Notes: a model not told the origin generated them from the letters alone. 64,000 nucleotides of DNA from JADLBR01 sp020847615 (GCA_026646655.1 JAPKHT010000002.1:66368-130367); one strand, 5' to 3'. Positions 1 through 8,968 are shown, numbered from the stretch's first letter. Program-made: numbers and translations.

Positions 1-1
1 T

Positions 2-817
2 GTGCGAGATGTGCTGGCGGAGATGTTTGGCCAGGATCCCTATTTCGATCTTATCGTGGAGGAGCCGAGCGATGGGGCGCTGCAGGCCCTGACGGCGACG
101 GCGCCGTCGTTTCGGGTTTGGCCGGTGAGGAAGTTCGTTCAGGAGGGGGCGCGCGAGAACGTGATTTACGATGTGCCTGAATCCCCGCGCGTGAGTTCGG
201 GTGCGCCGGCGATTTCAAGGCCGGAGGTGCCGGCCCAGGTGGAGAAGGAAGCGCCCAAGAGGCCGGAGGTGCCGGAGGCTCCGAAGGTGGTGCCGATTCC
301 GCCCCCTCCGCCCCCCGTGCCACCCGTGGTGGCCCCGCCAGCCGCTGGGCCGCCCACAAAGGCTCTGGAGCCCGTGGCCGCCATCCCGGCACCCAAGGTC
401 CAGGAGGTCCAGCCAGAGTCGCCGGGCGAAGGTTCGGCGCCAGGCGGCGCGGCGGAGGAGGGACCGGGGCGCCGGATCGGGTTCCGCGCGCCCGCGCAAG
501 GGGAGCCCGCATTCCTTCAAGTCCCCGATGACGAGAATGAGGTCTCGTTGGAGGACCTGGTGGCAAAGGGGTATCTCAGGCAGGGGGAGACCTTGACCAA
601 GCGGTACCGATGGGCGACGGGCGAGGTGTCGCAGTTTGAGGGGCGGATTTCAGCGGACGGAGGGTTTGACGTGCACGAGGTCAAGAACCCGCCATCGGAT
701 GCGCAGGGTCGACCGGAGGATGGCATGTGGAGGACGGAGGGGGGCGCCGCGCTGGCGGATCTCAAGCAGCGGTATATCCGCGAGGTGGTCCGGCGAGCCG
801 GATCCGGGCGGCGCTGA
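2..817 (+). CDS. Proline-rich protein with C-terminal RAMA-like domain (5' end cut by window)
   Basis: The frame is open from the first bases, so the true N-terminus probably lies upstream; the GTG at position 2 need not be the start. Roughly residues 60-150 are a low-complexity linker rich in Pro, Val, Ala and Glu, including a PIPPPPPPVPP run. The last 100 residues look globular: a VSLEDLVAKGYLRQGETL segment followed by short alternating strands and a Trp near the end. This resembles RAMA domains (Leu-rich helix, then 'G-L-x-x-G-x-x-L', then beta hairpins), which accompany DNA-modification and nuclease proteins. That assignment is by eye and weak. No catalytic motif is visible in the part present. 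No gene follows on this strand until 1207, and the MITE-like element lies between. Confidence 0.6.
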   Translation: MRDVLAEMFGQDPYFDLIVEEPSDGALQALTATAPSFRVWPVRKFVQEGARENVIYDVPESPRVSSGAPAISRPEVPAQVEKEAPKRPEVPEAPKVVPIPPPPPPVPPVVAPPAAGPPTKALEPVAAIPAPKVQEVQPESPGEGSAPGGAAEEGPGRRIGFRAPAQGEPAFLQVPDDENEVSLEDLVAKGYLRQGETLTKRYRWATGEVSQFEGRISADGGFDVHEVKNPPSDAQGRPEDGMWRTEGGAALADLKQRYIREVVRRAGSGRR

Positions 818-867
818 ACGAGCCAGACTTGGGCACAGTCGGGAGTCGGCGGACGGATTCATCGGCA

Positions 868-1080
868 CTAGCAGCCTGTCGGACTTCGCCAAGTCCGATC
901 AGGCCTCTAGAAAGCAAAACCGCCTTATTTCAAAATAGATACGATGGGCAAGGCCCAGATGTAGCACTGTCCGTGAGCGAGTCTAACGAATCGCGGTCCC
1001 ATTGCATAACCCCTTTTGCTCCTAGGTCGAAGGCGGTTTTGCCTGAGGAGGCTGCCGGACAAAGTCCGACAGCCTCCTAG
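868..1080. repeat. MITE-like element with long imperfect terminal inverted repeats
   Basis: This occupies most of the 389-base gene-free stretch 818-1206. The left end (868-925) carries CTAG, then GCCTGTCGGACTT, and ends with GCAAAACCGCCTT. The right end (1030-1080) carries the reverse complements AAGGCGGTTTTGC and AAGTCCGACAGCCTCCTAG. The arms are about 50-58 bases with small indels, and the core of about 105 bases has no convincing reading frame. Both outer ends finish in CTAG. The arrangement fits a short non-autonomous mobile element or a large cruciform; no transposase or second copy is in the window. The rest of the gap (818-867, 1081-1206) shows nothing recognisable. Confidence 0.6.
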
Positions 1081-1206
1081 AGACGGTGGCACTGGACAGT
1101 GGTCACGGCGGGGGGTAAATTTTTGGCAAGGGTTGGCGTAGGCCCCGGGACACGCGGATCGGTGGTCTGGTCTGGTCGGTAGAATGGGCGCGTGGGATAG
1201 GAGGGT

Positions 1207-1650
1207 ATGGCGGTGAAGATGATCGAGGGAATGCTGGCAGAGAGCACGGGCGCCCTGGTGCGTGCGTGGAGGCGTCGGCTGGATGGCCAAACGGCGGTGC
1301 GCCACGCGCTGTCGGAACCGGTCGATGATGCGATGCTTGCGGTCCTCCTCGACGAGTACGTGCAGGCGCTGTGCCATCGGGGGTTCGCGGGAGGGGTTCC
1401 TGCGCTTGCCGAGCAAACGCCCGCCATCTCGGTCTTTTCGGACCCGCGGGACGATGCGGCGCTCTGGATCGAGATCCTGTCCGCGGGCCGGGCGGTGCTG
1501 GAGTCATACCTCATGGATTCGGTGGCGCCGGGGCTCGGCCTTTCCGATTCGGAGCGCGAGGATCTCCTGGATGAGCTCGAAAGGGCCTTCCACATGGTGG
1601 CGCACAGGCGGCTGCAGGTCCTGTGCGACTGCTGCCTGACGACGCGGTAG
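1207..1650 (+). CDS. Small predicted all-helical protein, function unknown
   Basis: A 147-residue cytoplasmic protein with no signal peptide or membrane segment. The composition and heptad spacing suggest helices throughout, for example ALVRAWRRRL near the N-terminus and EREDLLDELERAFHMV near the C-terminus; a Cys pair (CDCC) lies close to the end. The pattern of an early 'W-x-R-R-L' helix and a late 'aromatic-helix-Glu-rich' helix recalls helical sensor domains of the RsbRD N-terminal kind, but no kinase, STAS or other output domain is attached, so this is only a suggestion. ATG 1207 lies just after GGATAGGAGGGT, a usable ribosome-binding site. The CoA-transferase gene follows on the same strand after about 87 bases. 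Confidence 0.55.
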   Translation: MAVKMIEGMLAESTGALVRAWRRRLDGQTAVRHALSEPVDDAMLAVLLDEYVQALCHRGFAGGVPALAEQTPAISVFSDPRDDAALWIEILSAGRAVLESYLMDSVAPGLGLSDSEREDLLDELERAFHMVAHRRLQVLCDCCLTTR

Positions 1651-1737
1651 TGTGATCGGGTGCGCCCCCGCGTGTTGCGGGGCCGCACCTGCGGCGGCTT
1701 GAATGGGGAGCCGTTGGCGTCTAATGGATGTGGGAGG

Positions 1738-3594
1738 ATGCGCGCGACCCCTACGATCTCTGAGGCCAAGTGGCGCGAGTTGGTTCGGCCGGGCGACCGG
1801 CTTTTCATAGGGTCCGGTGCGGCGTGCCCCCATGGCTTGATAAGGTCCCTCTTGGAGTGCGGCCATATCCTGCAAGACGTGGAGTTCGTCCACATCATGA
1901 CCCTGGGTGCCGTGCCTTGGTGCGACCCGAAATGGGCCGACGTGGTCCGGGTCAACTCATTCTTCCTGGGCCCCGGCGCGCGCGACGCGGTGGTGGAAGG
2001 CCGGGCCGACTACACGCCCTGCTTTCTCTCTGAGATCCCGCGCCTGTTCTCCGAGGGCATCGTGCCCATCGACGTCGCGCTGGTCTCGCTCTCGCCCCCC
2101 GGGCCGAACGGCTTTTGCAGCTTTGGGGTGAGCGTGGACGTGGTGGCGTCCGCGTGCCGGTGCGCGGACCGCGTGGTGGGGCAGGTCAACGGGCGCATGC
2201 CGTCGACCCGCGGCGGGGAGGGCATCGCCCTGAAAGAACTCGACGGGGTGCTGGAATTGGACGAGGAGTTGCCCGCGCTCGAGACCGAACCGCCCGACCC
2301 CGTCGCCGACCGCATCGGACGATATGTCGCCCAACTGATCGAAGATGGCAGCACCCTGCAGCTCGGCATCGGGACGCTGCCGCACGCGATCCTGAAATCC
2401 CTGTCGGGTCACAGGGCGCTGGGCCTTCACACCGAGATGATGAGCGACGGCGTCATGGAGTGCATGCGGGCGGGCGTCATCGACAACTCGCGGAAGACCT
2501 CGCATCCGGGCAAGGGCGTCGTGTCCTTCTGCATGGGGGGCCGCGAGCTCTATGAATTCGTGCACGAGAACGACGCGCTGGAGTTCTTGCCGAGCGAATA
2601 CGTCAACGATCCGCGGAACATCGCCCTCAACGAGCGCATGGTGTCGGTCAACAGCGCGCTGGAGGTCGATCTCACGGGGCAGGTGGCCGCGGATTCGGTC
2701 GGCTGGCGGTTCTACAGCGGGATCGGGGGGCAGGTGGATTTCGTCCGCGGCGCCGCGATGAGCCGGGGCGGCCGCCCGATCATCGCGCTTCCGGCGACGG
2801 CGGTTGGCGGCGATGTGTCCAGGATCGTAGCCCGTCTGAGCGATGGCGCGGGGGTGGTGACGAGCCGCGGGGACGTGCATTTCGTGGTGACCGAGTATGG
2901 GATCGCTACCCTGCGCGGGCGGAGCATCCGCGAGCGGGCCCTGGAGCTGATACAGGTCGCCCACCCGAGATTCCGCGAGGGCCTCCTGGAGGAGGCGCGG
3001 CGGCATGGGCTGGTGCCGGCGTATGGGAGCATCGCGCCCACGACGCCGGAGGAGATCGGGGGGGTGGAATCCCTGGTTTTCAAGGCGGGGGGCGGTCGCT
3101 ACACGCTGCGGCCGCTGCACCCATCCGACGAGCGGCGGCTCCAGGAGTTCTTCTACTCGCATACCCCGGAGACGATCCTGCAGCGGTATGGGCACGCGGT
3201 GAAGCGGATGGGGCGGCAGCGCGCCTACGAGCTCGTCAGCGTCGATCAGCGAAAGGATCTGGCGCTGGGGGTGTTTGAGGTGCAGGGACCGCGCCAGCTC
3301 ATCCACGCGGTGGGAAGGTATTTCTTGGACGATGGCGGCGAGACCGCGGAGGTCGCGTTCGTGGTCGGCGAAGATGTGCGGCGCCTGGGCTTCGCCAGCC
3401 GCCTGCTGGAGGCGATGGCGGGTGTGGCGTTTCGGCGGGGCCTGAAGGGACTCTGGGCCCTGGTGCTGGCGGACAACCAGCCGATGCTGAACCTGTTCCG
3501 GAAGGCGGGCGCCACGATCAAGCGCTCCGGAGAGCCCAACATGATGCGGGTCGATCTGGCGCCGGGGCGCCCGCGGGGCAAGGCGCGGCGTTGA
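1738..3594 (+). CDS. Acetyl-CoA hydrolase/CoA-transferase fused to GNAT acetyltransferase
   Basis: About 618 residues in two parts. Residues 1-420 are a class I CoA-transferase of the acetyl-CoA hydrolase/4-hydroxybutyrate CoA-transferase type. The LGLHTEMMSDG motif carries the glutamate (about residue 233) expected to form the glutamyl-CoA intermediate, and GIGTLPHAIL and AVGGDVSRIV are also typical. Residues 435-600 are a GNAT domain with an R-R-L-G-F-A acetyl-CoA loop and the C-terminal beta/alpha pattern. The fusion is known in sequence databases but little characterised; the natural idea is that the enzyme both moves CoA and acetylates a protein or small molecule. I chose ATG 1738 because family homology starts at once (EAKWRELVRPGDRLFIG); the GTG at 1660 would add 26 unrelated residues. 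It sits 55 bases upstream of potA. Confidence 0.88.
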   Translation: MRATPTISEAKWRELVRPGDRLFIGSGAACPHGLIRSLLECGHILQDVEFVHIMTLGAVPWCDPKWADVVRVNSFFLGPGARDAVVEGRADYTPCFLSEIPRLFSEGIVPIDVALVSLSPPGPNGFCSFGVSVDVVASACRCADRVVGQVNGRMPSTRGGEGIALKELDGVLELDEELPALETEPPDPVADRIGRYVAQLIEDGSTLQLGIGTLPHAILKSLSGHRALGLHTEMMSDGVMECMRAGVIDNSRKTSHPGKGVVSFCMGGRELYEFVHENDALEFLPSEYVNDPRNIALNERMVSVNSALEVDLTGQVAADSVGWRFYSGIGGQVDFVRGAAMSRGGRPIIALPATAVGGDVSRIVARLSDGAGVVTSRGDVHFVVTEYGIATLRGRSIRERALELIQVAHPRFREGLLEEARRHGLVPAYGSIAPTTPEEIGGVESLVFKAGGGRYTLRPLHPSDERRLQEFFYSHTPETILQRYGHAVKRMGRQRAYELVSVDQRKDLALGVFEVQGPRQLIHAVGRYFLDDGGETAEVAFVVGEDVRRLGFASRLLEAMAGVAFRRGLKGLWALVLADNQPMLNLFRKAGATIKRSGEPNMMRVDLAPGRPRGKARR

Positions 3595-3649
3595 CGCGCG
3601 GGGCGCGTGGTCGCAACCTGACCGCGCCACGGCTCGGGCCGACCAAGCG

Positions 3650-4765
3650 ATGGACGCGTATTTCAGGCTGGATGGGATCCGCAAGGCCTTTGGCGGTCAC
3701 GAGGCCGTCAAGGGCGTCTCGATCGACATCCGCCGCGGGGAGGTCTTTTCGCTCCTTGGGCCGAGCGGCTGCGGCAAGACGACGCTCCTGCGCATAGCGG
3801 CTGGCCTCGAGGCGCCCGACGCGGGCGGGGTATTCCTGGACGGCGAGGAGATCACCGGGCTGCCTCCCGAACGGCGCCGGATCAACACGGTCTTTCAGAG
3901 CTACGCGCTGTTCCCCCACATGAGCGTGTGGGACAACGTGGCGTTCGGGCCCCGGGTGGCGCGGCGGGCCGAGGCGGCGCTGCGCCCCGACGTGGGCAGG
4001 ATGCTCGAGATGGTCGGGCTGGCCGGTCGCGCCGAGGCGAGGCCAAGGCAACTCAGCGGCGGGGAGCGCCAGCGGGTGGCGCTCGCCCGCGCCCTGATCA
4101 ATCGCCCGCAGGTGCTGCTGCTGGACGAGCCCCTGGCGGCGCTGGATCGCAAGCTGCGGCAGCGCATGCTGCTGGAATTGGATCGCATCCATGACGAGGT
4201 GGGCATCACTTTCCTGTACGTCACACACGATCAGGAGGAGGCGATGAGCCTGAGCGACCGGATCGCGGTCATGAACGCTGGGCGGGTCGAGCAGATCGGG
4301 ACTCCGGCGGAGGTATACGAGAGGCCCGCGTCTCGATTTGTGGCGGAGTTCATAGGCGACACCAACCTGATGGAGGGAGTCGTCTTGGATGGCGCCGCGG
4401 GCGGCGTGTGCCGGCTCGAGATCCCGGGCCTGGGCGAGGTGCTCGCCGCGCGGGGCCGCGATTCGGGGGCGGGCGAGCGCGTGCTCGTGAGCGTGCGCCC
4501 GGAGAAGCTGCACGTCTCGCGGGGGAGCCTGCCCCCGGGATCGGGCCGGAATGTTATTCGGGGCAGGGTCGAGGACGTCAGCTACCGGGGTGCGGAAACC
4601 CGCTATTGGGTCCGGGCCGGTGCGTTGCGCATCGCCGTGGTGGAACAGAACGCCCGCCTGCAACACGGCGAGCGGCCGCCGACGTGGGACGAGAGCGTGT
4701 GGGTGGGATGGCACGCCGACGACGCCTTTGTGATCGGCTCGCCGGCAGGCGGGGAGACGGGCTGA
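3650..4765 (+). CDS. potA: Spermidine/putrescine ABC transporter ATP-binding protein PotA
   Basis: 371 residues, close to the E. coli PotA length. The nucleotide-binding domain has Walker A GPSGCGKTT (residues 37-45), Q-loop Gln83, signature LSGGERQ (135-141) and Walker B LLLDEP (156-161). After about residue 240 there is a TOBE-type regulatory domain (FIGDTNLMEG, then SVRPEKL). The enzyme hydrolyses ATP on the cytoplasmic face to power uptake by PotBC. The following order potB-potC-potD, with tight or overlapping junctions, fixes the assignment to the polyamine family rather than sulfate or iron importers with similar ATPases. Substrate preference (spermidine or putrescine) cannot be read from this subunit. 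Confidence 0.92.
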   Translation: MDAYFRLDGIRKAFGGHEAVKGVSIDIRRGEVFSLLGPSGCGKTTLLRIAAGLEAPDAGGVFLDGEEITGLPPERRRINTVFQSYALFPHMSVWDNVAFGPRVARRAEAALRPDVGRMLEMVGLAGRAEARPRQLSGGERQRVALARALINRPQVLLLDEPLAALDRKLRQRMLLELDRIHDEVGITFLYVTHDQEEAMSLSDRIAVMNAGRVEQIGTPAEVYERPASRFVAEFIGDTNLMEGVVLDGAAGGVCRLEIPGLGEVLAARGRDSGAGERVLVSVRPEKLHVSRGSLPPGSGRNVIRGRVEDVSYRGAETRYWVRAGALRIAVVEQNARLQHGERPPTWDESVWVGWHADDAFVIGSPAGGETG

Positions 4766-4780
4766 GGCCTTGCCGCACCG

Positions 4781-5650
4781 ATGACGCGCGCGAACCGGAG
4801 GCGGGCGGAATGGCTGATGACGGCACCAAGCGTGCTCTGGCTGTCGATGTTCTTCGTCATTCCGACGGCCATGGTCTTTGTGATGGCCTTCCGGGTTCCC
4901 GATCCGTATGGCGGGCTGGGGAAGGAATGGGGGCTGCAGACCATCGAGGCGCTGTGGCGGGGTTCCTACGGGCCGGTGCTCTGGCGCACGGTGTGGATGA
5001 GCGTCCTGGCCACCATGGCGTGCCTGGCCATGGCGCTGCCGGTCGCCTATTGGATCGCGAGATTGCCGAAGTCCGCGGGGCGATGGGTGCTGGCGATCAT
5101 CGTGGTCCCGTTCTGGACCAATTTCCTGATCCGCATCTACGCGTGGAAGACGGTCCTGCACATCGAGGGTCCGCTGAAGCAGGCACTGGTGACGCTCGGC
5201 GTGGTGGATCCATCGACGAGCCTGCTGTTCAATTCCGGGGCGGTCATCGTGGTCCTGATCTACAACTATCTGCCGTTCGCGATCCTTCCCCTGTATGCCG
5301 CCGCGGAGCGGTTTGATTTTGGGCTCGTCGAGGCCGCGAGGGATCTCGGGGCCGGCCGATGGCGCGCGATGGCGTCCGTGTTCCTCCCTGGAATCTCGCA
5401 GGGCCTCCTGACGGCCTTCCTGGTCACCTTCATACCGATGCTCGGTTCGTACGCGATCCCGGACATCGTGGGCGGGACGTCCGCGGAGATGATCGGCAAC
5501 AAGATCGCCCAGCGCGTATTCTCCGACCGGAACCTGCCGCTGGCGAGCGCGCTGGCGGCGGTCTTGGCCCTGCTCATGCTGCTGCCTGCGATGGGCCTGC
5601 TGTGGTCCCCGCGATCGGCGTCCAGACGCGGCGGAGGGCGAGGGGCGTGA
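4781..5650 (+). CDS. potB: Spermidine/putrescine ABC transporter permease PotB
   Basis: 289 residues with about six membrane segments, the first starting at SVLWLSMFFVIPTAMVFVM. The inner-membrane-component loop EAARDLGAGRW, which contacts PotA, is present at about residues 187-197. Homology to PotB includes PFWTNFLIRIYAWK and IPMLGSYAIPDIVGG. It begins 15 bases after potA and its stop overlaps the potC start by four bases (GTGA), indicating translational coupling. It forms the inner-membrane channel together with PotC. Confidence 0.92.
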   Translation: MTRANRRRAEWLMTAPSVLWLSMFFVIPTAMVFVMAFRVPDPYGGLGKEWGLQTIEALWRGSYGPVLWRTVWMSVLATMACLAMALPVAYWIARLPKSAGRWVLAIIVVPFWTNFLIRIYAWKTVLHIEGPLKQALVTLGVVDPSTSLLFNSGAVIVVLIYNYLPFAILPLYAAAERFDFGLVEAARDLGAGRWRAMASVFLPGISQGLLTAFLVTFIPMLGSYAIPDIVGGTSAEMIGNKIAQRVFSDRNLPLASALAAVLALLMLLPAMGLLWSPRSASRRGGGRGA

Positions 5651-6417
5651 GGCGCAGCCGGTTGCCGCTCCTGGCCGGGATCGGGGTTCTCCTGTTCCTG
5701 TACCTGCCGATGGTCGCCCTGGTGGCGCAGTCGTTCAATGCCTCGCGATTTGGCGGGCGGTGGATGGGCTTTTCGCTGAAGTGGTACGCGAGGCTTTTCG
5801 AGAATCGGCCCATCTGGGATGCCCTCTGGAACAGCCTGTTCGTCGCGCTGGTGGGGACCGGGGTTTCCGTGGTGCTGGGCACGCTATCGGGGTGGGCGAT
5901 GCACCGTTACCGGGGGGGGCTGCAGCGCGTTCACCACAGCCTGGTCTATGCGCCCCTGGTGGTCCCCGACGTCCTCATGGGCATCTCGCTGCTCCTGCTT
6001 TTCGTGAATTCGGGGGTGCCCCTCGGCCTGGGGACCATCTCGCTGGCGCACATCACCTTCTGCATCAGCTACGTCGCGTTCGTGGTCCTGGGACGGTTGC
6101 AGGAGTTTGACGACTCGGTGCTCGATGCGGCCCGCGACCTGGGGGCGGGGTGGTGGACGACCTTCTGGCGCGTCGTGCTGCCGATGCTGGCCCCGGGCAT
6201 CGCATCGGGGGCGGTGCTGGCGTTCACGCTCTCGATCGACGACTTCGTGATCACGTTCTTTGTCGCGGGCCCGGGCAGCACGACCCTGCCGGTCCACGTC
6301 TACAGCATGATCCGCCACGGGACCCCGACGCTCATCAACGCCCTGAGCGGGTTGCTGATGGCGGTGACATTCGGCCTTGTATTGCTCGGGCAGCGATTTA
6401 TTAGGCAATCACGATGA
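5647..6417 (+). CDS. potC: Spermidine/putrescine ABC transporter permease PotC
   Basis: 256 residues starting from a GTG at 5647 that overlaps the potB stop (GTGA). This start gives a typical permease N-terminus: a short basic stretch (VRRSRLP), then a membrane helix LLAGIGVLLFLYLPMVALV. The coupling loop is DAARDLGAGWW, and SIDDFVITFFVAGPGSTTLP is characteristic of PotC. About six membrane segments are visible. The reading frame stays open upstream to 5359, but that part overlaps potB and is not homologous. The stop overlaps potD by four bases (ATGA). Confidence 0.92.
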   Translation: MRRSRLPLLAGIGVLLFLYLPMVALVAQSFNASRFGGRWMGFSLKWYARLFENRPIWDALWNSLFVALVGTGVSVVLGTLSGWAMHRYRGGLQRVHHSLVYAPLVVPDVLMGISLLLLFVNSGVPLGLGTISLAHITFCISYVAFVVLGRLQEFDDSVLDAARDLGAGWWTTFWRVVLPMLAPGIASGAVLAFTLSIDDFVITFFVAGPGSTTLPVHVYSMIRHGTPTLINALSGLLMAVTFGLVLLGQRFIRQSR

Positions 6418-7451
6418 TGCGCTATATCTTCCGAAGCATGTTGGCCGCGGCCATGGCCGCCGGACTCGTCGGCTGCGGCGGCGCCCGCCCGGCCCTCCAC
6501 CTCTTCACCTGGGCGGATTACATCGAGCCCGGGCTGATCAAGGAGTTCGAGCAAGCCAATGGGTGCCGGGTCGTGATCGACACCTTCGATTCCAACGAGT
6601 CGATGTACGCGAAGCTCAAGGCTGGGGCGCGGGGCTACGACATCGTCTTCCCCAGCAGCTACATGGCCTCGGTGATGCAGAAGGAGGGCCTGCTGGCGCC
6701 GATGGACCACGCGCTGCTCCCGAACCTGGCGCACGTCGACCGCGAGTACCTCGCCCAGCTGGCGCTGGACAAGGAGATGAAATACAGCGTGCCCTACATG
6801 CTATCCAATTCCGGCATCGCCTATCGGAAGTCCAAGGTCGAGCGATTCGAGCCCTCGTGGGCGATGTTCGACCGGGCCGATCTCGCGGGGCGCATGACGC
6901 TGATGAATGACATGCGCGAGACCATGGGCGCGGCGCTCAAGAGCCTCGGACACAGCCTGAACACCACCGACGAGGCGCAGATCGCGCAGGCGCGCGACGT
7001 CGTCAAGCGGTGGAAGAGGAACATCGCGAAATTCGACAGCGAGCAATACAAGCCGGGGATCGCCTCGGCGGAGTTCCTGGTGGTGCACGGGTACAGCGGC
7101 GACCTGCTGCAGGTCGCGTCGGAGGAGGAGGACGTCGGCTACGCCCCCCCGAAGGAGGGCACTTCCGTGGCGTGCGACGACCTGGTGATCCTGGCGGGCT
7201 CGGGACAGAAGGAGCTCGCGCACGCGTTCATCAACTTCCTGCACGACCCGGCCAATGCCGCGAAGAACACCGAGTGCGTCCAGTTCCTTTGCCCGAATTC
7301 GGCGTCGTACGCGCAGTTGCCGGAGGAGATCCGATCCAACCCGGCGATCTTCCTGCCCGAGGAACTGCGCCAGAAGTGCGAGGTCATCATCGACCTGGGA
7401 CAGGACAACGCGAAATACGTCCGGGCGTGGGACCAGATCAAGGCGGACTGA
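6414..7451 (+). CDS. potD: Spermidine/putrescine-binding lipoprotein PotD
   Basis: 345 residues, near the usual PotD length. The N-terminus is a lipoprotein signal with lipobox LVGC, so the mature protein should be lipid-anchored in the periplasm rather than free as in E. coli. Family features are LHLFTWADYIEPGLIKEFE, DTFDSNESMYAKLKAG, YDIVFPSSYM and a C-terminal FLHDPANAAKNTECVQF. Acidic and aromatic residues such as W-x-D-Y-I-E are those that usually contact polyamine amines. It is the last gene of potABCD, coupled to potC by an ATGA overlap. ATG 6417 is an equally possible start. Confidence 0.92.
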   Translation: MMRYIFRSMLAAAMAAGLVGCGGARPALHLFTWADYIEPGLIKEFEQANGCRVVIDTFDSNESMYAKLKAGARGYDIVFPSSYMASVMQKEGLLAPMDHALLPNLAHVDREYLAQLALDKEMKYSVPYMLSNSGIAYRKSKVERFEPSWAMFDRADLAGRMTLMNDMRETMGAALKSLGHSLNTTDEAQIAQARDVVKRWKRNIAKFDSEQYKPGIASAEFLVVHGYSGDLLQVASEEEDVGYAPPKEGTSVACDDLVILAGSGQKELAHAFINFLHDPANAAKNTECVQFLCPNSASYAQLPEEIRSNPAIFLPEELRQKCEVIIDLGQDNAKYVRAWDQIKAD

Positions 7452-7479
7452 CCCGCGGGGTGGTCGGGCCGATGGCGCG

Positions 7480-8526
7480 ATGGACGGACCGGTCGCAGAC
7501 CCCTCGGATGTCGCCAGGGTCCTGCTCGTCAAACTGACCTCCCTGGGCGACGTCATCCATGGGACGGCGGCGATGGGGGCGCTCCAGCGGGCGTTTCCGC
7601 AGGCGGAGATCGCTTGGGCCGTGGACGAGCGTTTCGCCGACGTGCCGCGGCATCACCCTGGCGTGACGCGCGTGATCGAGGGGAGGCGCTTCCGGGCGGA
7701 CCCGCTGCACGAACTGCGCGAGCTCGTATCCGCAACGGCGACGCTCCGGCGGGAGGGCGTAGACCTTGCGATCGACATCCAGGGCACCGCCAGGAGCGCG
7801 GCCTGGGTCTACGCCAGCGGGGCGCCGATCAAGGCGGGGCGCGGGGGAATGCGTCCCGGGTGGAGGCGCGCGGTGCGGCCCGACCTCGGGCGCCATGCGG
7901 TTCAGGTGATCGCCGAGATCTTGCAGTCGCTCGGGATACCGGCGCCCGATCCCCGTCCGGAGCTGCATTGGCCGGGCGCCGCGGAGGAAACGGTATCGGC
8001 CCTCCTTGGGGAGCACGGCATCGGGGGAACCCCTTTCGCGGTGATCAATCCGTTCAGCCGGTGGCCCACCAAGGAATGGCCGATCGCGCGGTTCCAGGAA
8101 CTGGCTCGGCGCTTCCAGCGACAGACTGGGGCGGCGCTCGTCCTGACCGGGGGTTTGGCGGAGAGTGAAAGGGGGACCGCTTTCGCTCGGGGCTCCGAGC
8201 CCGCCCGAGTAGTTTCCTTCGCGGGGGCGCTCGATCTTCCCGGATTGTTCTGCCTGCTCAAGCGGGCGAGGCTCGTGGTGACGGTCGATTCGGGACCGAT
8301 GCATGCCGCCGCCGCCGTGGGCACCCCCGTGGTCGCCCTCTTCGGTCCCACGCTGCCCGAGCGGACGGGACCCTGGGGACCGGGGCACCGCGTCTTGCAG
8401 GCGGCCAGGCCCCAATCCCACCACGCCTACCGGCGTGCGGCATCTGCCGCGCTGATGGAAAGAATTGGGTTGGACGAGGTCCTCGAGGCCGCCATCGGGG
8501 CATGGGGATGTGCCCCGGGCGCCTGA
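7480..8526 (+). CDS. GT9-family glycosyltransferase (heptosyltransferase-like)
   Basis: 348 residues. The N-terminal half opens with RVLLVKLTSLGDVIHGTAA, the hallmark of GT9 enzymes (WaaC, WaaF and WaaQ type). The C-terminal half has NPFSRWPTKEWP and VTVDSGPMHAAAAVGTPVVA followed by ALFGPTLPERTGP, the ADP-sugar-binding region. Such enzymes add heptose from ADP-heptose to the lipid A-Kdo core on the cytoplasmic face of the inner membrane. ATG 7480 puts the Rossmann motif 13 residues in, as expected. It starts 28 bases after potD, so it may share the transcript, but it has no functional link to polyamine uptake. Which heptose position it fills cannot be decided. Confidence 0.87.
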   Translation: MDGPVADPSDVARVLLVKLTSLGDVIHGTAAMGALQRAFPQAEIAWAVDERFADVPRHHPGVTRVIEGRRFRADPLHELRELVSATATLRREGVDLAIDIQGTARSAAWVYASGAPIKAGRGGMRPGWRRAVRPDLGRHAVQVIAEILQSLGIPAPDPRPELHWPGAAEETVSALLGEHGIGGTPFAVINPFSRWPTKEWPIARFQELARRFQRQTGAALVLTGGLAESERGTAFARGSEPARVVSFAGALDLPGLFCLLKRARLVVTVDSGPMHAAAAVGTPVVALFGPTLPERTGPWGPGHRVLQAARPQSHHAYRRAASAALMERIGLDEVLEAAIGAWGCAPGA

Positions 8527-8584
8527 GGGCCGGCCCACGGCGCCACCCTGTTGCCTTTTTGCGCCGTGCTGACAGACTGCGACC

Positions 8585-8968
8585 ATGGTCAAGAAGCTGT
8601 TGCACACGCGCTATCGGGTGAGCGAACTGGATGAGGCGGTCGCCTTCTACCGCGACGTGCTGGGGTGCCGGGAGGTGAGGCGCAGCGAATCGCCGCGCGG
8701 ATCGAAGCTGGCATTCATGGCCGCGCCCGGCAGCGACGAGCAGATCGAGCTGACCTATTTTCCCGCGAGCGGCCCGGTGCGGGTCCAGCCGGACCTGACG
8801 CATCTCGCCTTCGAGGTCGATGATCTGGAGGCGTTCGCGAGGCACTCGGCCGCCCACGGTCACCCCCTGACGGACGGGCCGACGAGAACCTCTTCGGGCC
8901 AGATCATCGCCTTCATCGATGCGCCCGATGGCTACGAGATCGAGCTGATCCAACCCGCCAGGGGTTAG
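8585..8968 (+). CDS. Glyoxalase I / VOC-superfamily protein
   Basis: 127 residues, the size of glyoxalase I. Two beta-alpha-beta-beta-beta modules are visible. Candidate metal ligands sit at the usual places: His7 (LLHTRYRV), Glu in QIELTYF, His in LTHLAFEV, and Glu in YEIELIQ at the C-terminus. All four being present supports an active lactoylglutathione-lyase-type enzyme that detoxifies methylglyoxal with a thiol cofactor. Other VOC activities (for example methylmalonyl-CoA epimerase) are less likely given the length and YEIELIQ. The gene lies directly before rpe on the same strand (13-base gap with a GAGGAG ribosome-binding site for rpe). Confidence 0.85.
   Translation: MVKKLLHTRYRVSELDEAVAFYRDVLGCREVRRSESPRGSKLAFMAAPGSDEQIELTYFPASGPVRVQPDLTHLAFEVDDLEAFARHSAAHGHPLTDGPTRTSSGQIIAFIDAPDGYEIELIQPARG

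Noticed and set aside
1957..3684. A 575-codon minus-strand open frame opposite the CoA-transferase
   Set aside because: Arg/His/Pro-rich translation with no motif; the opposite strand encodes a clear CoA-transferase/GNAT protein.
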